A stretch of 64,000 nucleotides of DNA from Elephas maximus indicus (lineage: Eukaryota; Chordata; Mammalia; Proboscidea; Elephantidae): the NCBI RefSeq assembly GCF_024166365.1, contig NC_064846.1, positions 26,619,866 to 26,683,865 of the forward strand, given 5' to 3'. A program made the translations under genes and the position numbers. The notes beneath the pieces were generated by a model. It worked only from the letters and a program-made list of their open reading frames with translations. It was not told where the DNA came from and searched no databases. Positions 60,185-64,000 of this stretch are shown piece by piece. Within the stretch, counting starts at the first letter, position 1. Every line of letters begins with the position of its first letter.

Positions 60185-60930
60185 TTGTTGTTAATTGCTG
60201 TCGAATCGATTCCAACTCATGGCGACCCCATGTGTGCAGAGTAGAATTGCTCCACAGCATTTTAAAAAAAATTTTTGTTTTGTCGTTGCTGTCATTGAGA
60301 ATAGACACAGCAGAACATACACCAATCCAACAGTTCCTACATGTACAATTCAATGACATTGATTACATTCTTCAAGTTGTGCAACCATTCTCACTCTTCT
60401 TTTTTGAGTTGTTCTTCCCTAAGCATCCTGTCTAATCCTTCCAGTTGCTGTTGTCAATTTGATCCCGTATAGATAGTTCTTAAAAGAGCATAATGCTCAA
60501 AGCAGACATTCTTTACTAGTTAAGCTAAAATATTCTTTGGTTTTAAGAAGACTTCAGGGGATATTTTTGGTTTAAGGTTTAAAGATTATCTCAGGACAAC
60601 AGTTTCAGGGATTCATCCAGCCTCCATGGCTCCAGAAATTCTGGATTCCATGAAAATTTGAAATTCTGGTCTGCATTTTCCCCCTTTTGATCAGGATTCT
60701 TCTGTAGAATCTTTGATCAAAATGTTCCGTAATGATAGTTGGGCACCATCCAGTTCTTCTGGTCTCATGGCAAAGGAGGCTGGCTGCTCCATAGGATTTT
60801 TAAGGCACTGAACTTTCAGAAGCAGATCTCCAGGACTGTCTTCCAAGGTGCCTCTGGGTGAGTTTGAACAGCCAACCTTTCAGCTAGTAGTCGAGTATTT
60901 AACCGTTTGCGCCACCCAGTGACTCCTGGG
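60185..60930 (-). mobile_element. AfroSINE split by a LINE 3' end
   Basis: Host segments 60185-60258 (GTTGTTGTTAATTGCTGTCG) and about 60780-60930 (to GCGCCACCCAGTGACTCC). GCTCCACAG and GCTCCATAG at the joints look like the target duplication of the LINE at 60259-60779, whose reversed tail is the A/T-rich run at 60261-60280. Confidence 0.85.
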
Positions 60931-61059
60931 CATATAGTAAGTTTGGTATAACTTTTTGATCAATAAACAAGCATGTGAAACAGTTATCAAGAGAGCAGTT
61001 CAAGTTCAAGGGCAAAAGGATAGGGCTGAGACCATGCATGATAAGCCTCTGCCCTGCAG

Positions 61060-61140
61060 TAATTCCAGTGCTTACTAAGCCAAGGGTACTGGGCTAAGCA
61101 CTTCGTGTACACTGTTTTAATCCTTACTTGTACCATTTTG
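61060..61140 (-). mobile_element. MIR/L2-like fragment, continued at 61310-61440
   Basis: GTGCTTACTAAGCCAAGGGTAC and TACACTGTTTTAATCC, then GTACCATTTTACAGGTGAG. Confidence 0.65.
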
Positions 61141-61306
61141 GAAACCCTGGTGGCGTAGTGGTTAAGTGCTACAGCTGCTAACCAAAGGGTCGGCAGTTCA
61201 AATCCACCAGGCGCTCCTCGGAAACTCTATGGGGCAGTTCTACTCTGTCCTATAGGGTCACTCTGAATCGGAATCGACTCGACGGCACTGGGCTTGGTTT
61301 TGGTTT
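61139..61306 (+). mobile_element. Young AfroSINE with target duplication
   Basis: Near-consensus head CCCTGGTGGCGTAGTGGTTA and tail GAATCGGAATCGACTCGACG. The flanks TGTACCATTTT (61129-61139 and 61307-61317) are identical, and the insertion splits an older repeat. Confidence 0.95.
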
Positions 61307-61671
61307 TTTGTACCATTTTACAGGTGAGAAACAGAGACTTCAGGGAGGTCAAGGACTTATCCAGGGTTTCACGGCTGGCAAGAGGTAGAACTGGGCTTTT
61401 CATCCAGGCCTGTCTGACTGAATGGCTCACACTCAATGTGCACAGACACCGCACTCTCTTCATAACATTGTCAGTCCCCAAATCTGTCCTTAACCTTTGT
61501 GTCACAGAGTTGTTCTTTCTGGGATGCTTGCATTCCAGTTCTAGGACTTTGATTTTCATCTTTTATCCCTGCCCCCTGCAATGCATATAAATAGTCTGCC
61601 CCTAGGCAGGGCTAGGAATTTGCTGGCAGGAGGCCATAAGCATTAAGGGTCCTAGTTGGATCCATTAAAGC

Positions 61672-61882
61672 AAGAAAACAACTGCCATCGAGTGGATTCT
61701 GACTCATGGCGACTCCATGTGTGTCATGGTAGAACTGTGCTCCACAGGGTTTTCAATGGCTGATTTTTGGAAAGTAGATCACCAGGCCTTTCTTCCAAGG
61801 TGCCTCTGGATGGACTCAAACCTCCAGGCTTTTGGTTAGCAGCCAAACACTTAACTCCTTTTACTACTCAGGGACCTAATTG
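61672..61882 (-). mobile_element. AfroSINE, long-body subtype, antisense
   Basis: AAACAACTGCCATCGAGTGG to TTTTACTACTCAGGGACC. Confidence 0.88.
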
Positions 61883-62004
61883 GGCCAATAGATTAGCATA
61901 AATAATAATTTAATACTATTTAAAAGTAACTTTATGCAAACAGATAAAACTATTTAACAAGAACCAAAGCTTTGGGTATGATACATGTCTTTTTAGGTTG
62001 ATTT

Positions 62005-62405
62005 TGTTTCATTTTTTTATTGTGGTATAATACACATAAAAAAAAACTTACTATTTTAAAATGTACAGTTCGGTGCTCCTTTATTTTTTTTAAATATATT
62101 CACAAAGTTGTGCAAACATCACCACTATCTAGTTCCAGAACTTTTTTTTTTTATCATCCTATAAGGAAACCCTGTGCCCATTAGTAGTCAAGCCCCATTT
62201 CCCCCTCCCTAGCAACCATTAATCTCCTTTCTGTCTCTCTGGATTTGCCAATTCTGGGCATTTCATATAAATGAAATTATACAATATGGGATCTTTTGTG
62301 TCTGGCTTCCTTCACTTAGCATAATGCTTTCAGTGTTCATGGGTGTGATACACTTTCAAGAAAACAAATGGAGCCGAATTTCAATTGTCTGATGTATACA
62401 GGTAT
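62005..62405 (-). mobile_element. L1 3'UTR fragment, antisense
   Basis: TTATTGTGGTATAATACACATA, CAACATCACC-like CAAACATCACCACTATCTAG, and AGCATAATGCTTTCAGTGTTC. Confidence 0.8.
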
Positions 62406-62721
62406 TTTTGAGTAACTAACTTTCCACGTCCTTCCTTTGGTCCTTTAACCCCTTTAAAACCTGTGAGTGGCTGGCTGGAGAGAAAAGCTCGCTTGTCTTT
62501 ATACACTTATTTAAGCTGAACTCTGTTCTTGGGCTTCCAGGCCCAGTTCTGGCTCCGGATGACTTTTCCTTGATTTGCAGCCTATGACTGCTCAGCATCC
62601 CTCCTCTTGTGGGAAGTGACAACCCACACTGACTCTCTCCCAGTCCCTGGAAGGTTTTTCCCTTTCATCCCCTCCCCTTCCGGGCATAACTCTGACCTTT
62701 TTATCTGGATGAAATGAGGTT

Positions 62722-62752
<31 letters not shown>

Positions 62753-63714
62753 CTCTGATTTAACAGTCTTGGATAGCAAGTTTCTTTAATTGCTTTGGTA
62801 AGTTACAGAGGGAATGATCCTGTTACATCAGAACCGATAAAGCTATTTTAACATGTTTCATCATACTTGCTATTTTGAAATTTCCCTCCTGCCTTTTCGA
62901 CTCCTTTTCAAACAAGAAATGTGCATGGAACCCTACTGTGGAAAGGGACCTCTGATTGCCCAAGGATATTACTAGGAATCTAAGACCATTGGCTCCTTTA
63001 GAGTTCCCGGGGAGGGAGGGGTGGTGACAGCCAAGACACTGATTCAGAATCTGTAGCCTGGTCTCCGTCAGAATTTTAGTTACTACTTACAAGAATCATA
63101 GAGCAGAAGGTTCTTTTATGAAGTATTTAGATGATGCCAATGAGATCAAGGTTGTTTATATTAGATTTTTCTGCGTTGATTAACGTTCCTTTGTTGTCCA
63201 ATCAAAATCTGACCCTTAATCAGCGCCACAGACTGTTGACCCGAACAGTCTACTCCCTCTGGCCACCCCTGGCCTACGTGACCTCTGTAATCTCAGGAAT
63301 CTGAATTCCTTGTTACAGGAGGGACCAGAAGTTAAGATTCGAGTGATTCACTACAAACCAGTCTCCACTACCAGAGAAGCAACTCATATTATGTTTCTTC
63401 TCTCTTTAAAGAGATTTTTTTTTCATCTCTCTCTGACTCCCTTGCTTCCTCCCTTCCTGTTCCCTATCGTTTCAAATCCTAACACTCTTTTTTTTTTCCC
63501 AGCATGTTTCTAAATATAATCTGAGGACCTTTTGACTTAGACTCTGAGGGGAGGAGCCCAGAAATCTGCGTTTGAAACAAGCATCCCAGCTATTCTGGTG
63601 CCCACTAAGGCTGGAGGGCCATTGCTCTGGTCCCTCTTATGAAGATTTTTCCAGCCCCAAGGAGCAGCAGCGGGGACCCATGTTACTACATGTTGGAAAG
63701 GAGAATGGAACTAC
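62406..63714. other. XPNPEP2 intron, mostly unrecognised
   Basis: Unique-looking, AT-rich intron sequence with a (GT)n tract at 62724-62752 and T-rich runs near 63417 and 63489. No exon is seen between 59268 and 63715. Confidence 0.45.
62724..62752. repeat. (GT)n microsatellite
   Basis: About 14 uninterrupted GT units. Confidence 0.96.
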
Positions 63715-63861
63715 CTGTGAATGCCTCTTGCAGGGCATAAATGGGCTGACTTGGAACAGGAGGCCTGTCTGCTCCCCACACCAGGTCCACAAGGTTGTCT
63801 GTGACGGACACTAGCTGTCTGTCAGAATCTTGGAGAGCCAGGTCATAACTCTCCCAGGAGC
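63715..63861 (-). CDS. XPNPEP2: XPNPEP2 exon (about human exon 7)
   Basis: Acceptor CTGCAG|GC, donor G|GTAGTT. Encodes SWESYDLALQ to ALQEAFT, human residues 165-212. The remaining 5' exons are beyond the right edge. Confidence 0.95.
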
Positions 63862-64000
63862 CTGCAGAAACAGGAAGGAGTCATTTGTGCTCTGTCCATG
63901 TTTAGAAAAAAAATTTTTTTTTTTTATTTAATACCTTAGGGAAAATTGTGATTCCGGCAAAGTTAGTCCTGTCCGCGCTGCCTCCTGTCACGCTCCTGCA
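63862..64000. other. XPNPEP2 intron, right edge
   Basis: Holds an AT-rich run at 63905-63933 and ends in CCTCCTGTCACGCTCC; I cannot tell whether the next exon begins just beyond. Confidence 0.4.

Larger units (their letters stand above)
43311..63861 (-). pseudogene. XPNPEP2: XPNPEP2, membrane aminopeptidase P, with a 2-nt frameshift (5' part outside window)
   Basis: Fifteen exons with GT-AG borders encode the equivalent of human residues 164-674. The product is a GPI-anchored M24B metallopeptidase (kidney, lung, endothelium) that releases an N-terminal residue preceding proline, as from bradykinin. Visible landmarks: N-glycosylation site NSSC, AALAHY with the conserved His (430), metal ligands Asp450 in LLDSGGQY, His524 in GHGTGHGIG, Glu555 in EPGYY, Glu569 in IRIEDV, and a hydrophobic C-terminal GPI signal. 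The exon at 51248-51306 is 59 nt where the frame needs 61: between DGT and the expected second metal ligand (Asp461) two bases are missing. The shifted frame stops at TGA 47759-47761. All 14 other exons are open and phase-compatible. It is therefore a recent lesion, a segregating allele or a sequence error; true loss is not proven. Confidence 0.9.

Overview
The window is vertebrate, and specifically placental-mammal, X-chromosome DNA. It holds spliced genes with GT-AG introns and a dense load of SINEs and L1 fragments. Dozens of insertions of one tRNA-like SINE, recognisable as the AfroSINE family, point to an afrotherian, most likely a paenungulate such as an elephant or manatee. The species is inference; the AfroSINE copies are seen directly. 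The gene order (ZDHHC9 3' end, SASH3, XPNPEP2) is the known Xq26 order of mammals, here in reverse orientation.

Layout. Positions 1-402 are a perfect (CCTCT)n array cut by the window edge. About 403-830, possibly to 2.4 kb, is probably the end of the ZDHHC9 3'UTR on the + strand. From 2.4 to 11.4 kb lies intergenic DNA with L1 3' ends, SINEs and the left arm of a near-perfect inverted repeat. SASH3 occupies 11.4 to about 29 kb on the - strand: all eight coding exons are present and join into an intact 375-residue adaptor protein (SLY region, SH3, basic nuclear-localisation stretch, SAM). Upstream of it come a 15-bp-unit minisatellite (29.3-30.0 kb), a small CpG-rich patch (31.8-32.1 kb) and SINE-rich intergenic DNA to 42 kb. 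XPNPEP2 (membrane aminopeptidase P) fills 43.3 kb to the right edge on the - strand. Fifteen coding exons are visible, equivalent to residues 164-674 of the human protein; the 5' exons lie beyond the window.

The two genes are tandem and co-oriented but functionally unrelated. SASH3 is a lymphocyte signalling adaptor. XPNPEP2 is a GPI-anchored ectopeptidase that removes an N-terminal residue preceding proline, for example from bradykinin.

Two observations stand out. First, XPNPEP2 lacks two nucleotides in the exon at 51248-51306, just before the second metal-binding aspartate. This shifts the frame and brings a premature stop in the exon at 47757-47861, although every other exon and splice site is intact. 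Second, a 387-bp block at 7786-8172 recurs in inverted orientation at 15666-16052 with a single mismatch. The pair brackets SASH3 exons 5-8 and could drive an inversion that would break the gene. A 655-bp hAT-like element with an 8-bp target duplication in SASH3 intron 4, and several two- and three-layer nests of retroelements, are further points of interest. No wholly new gene system was found.
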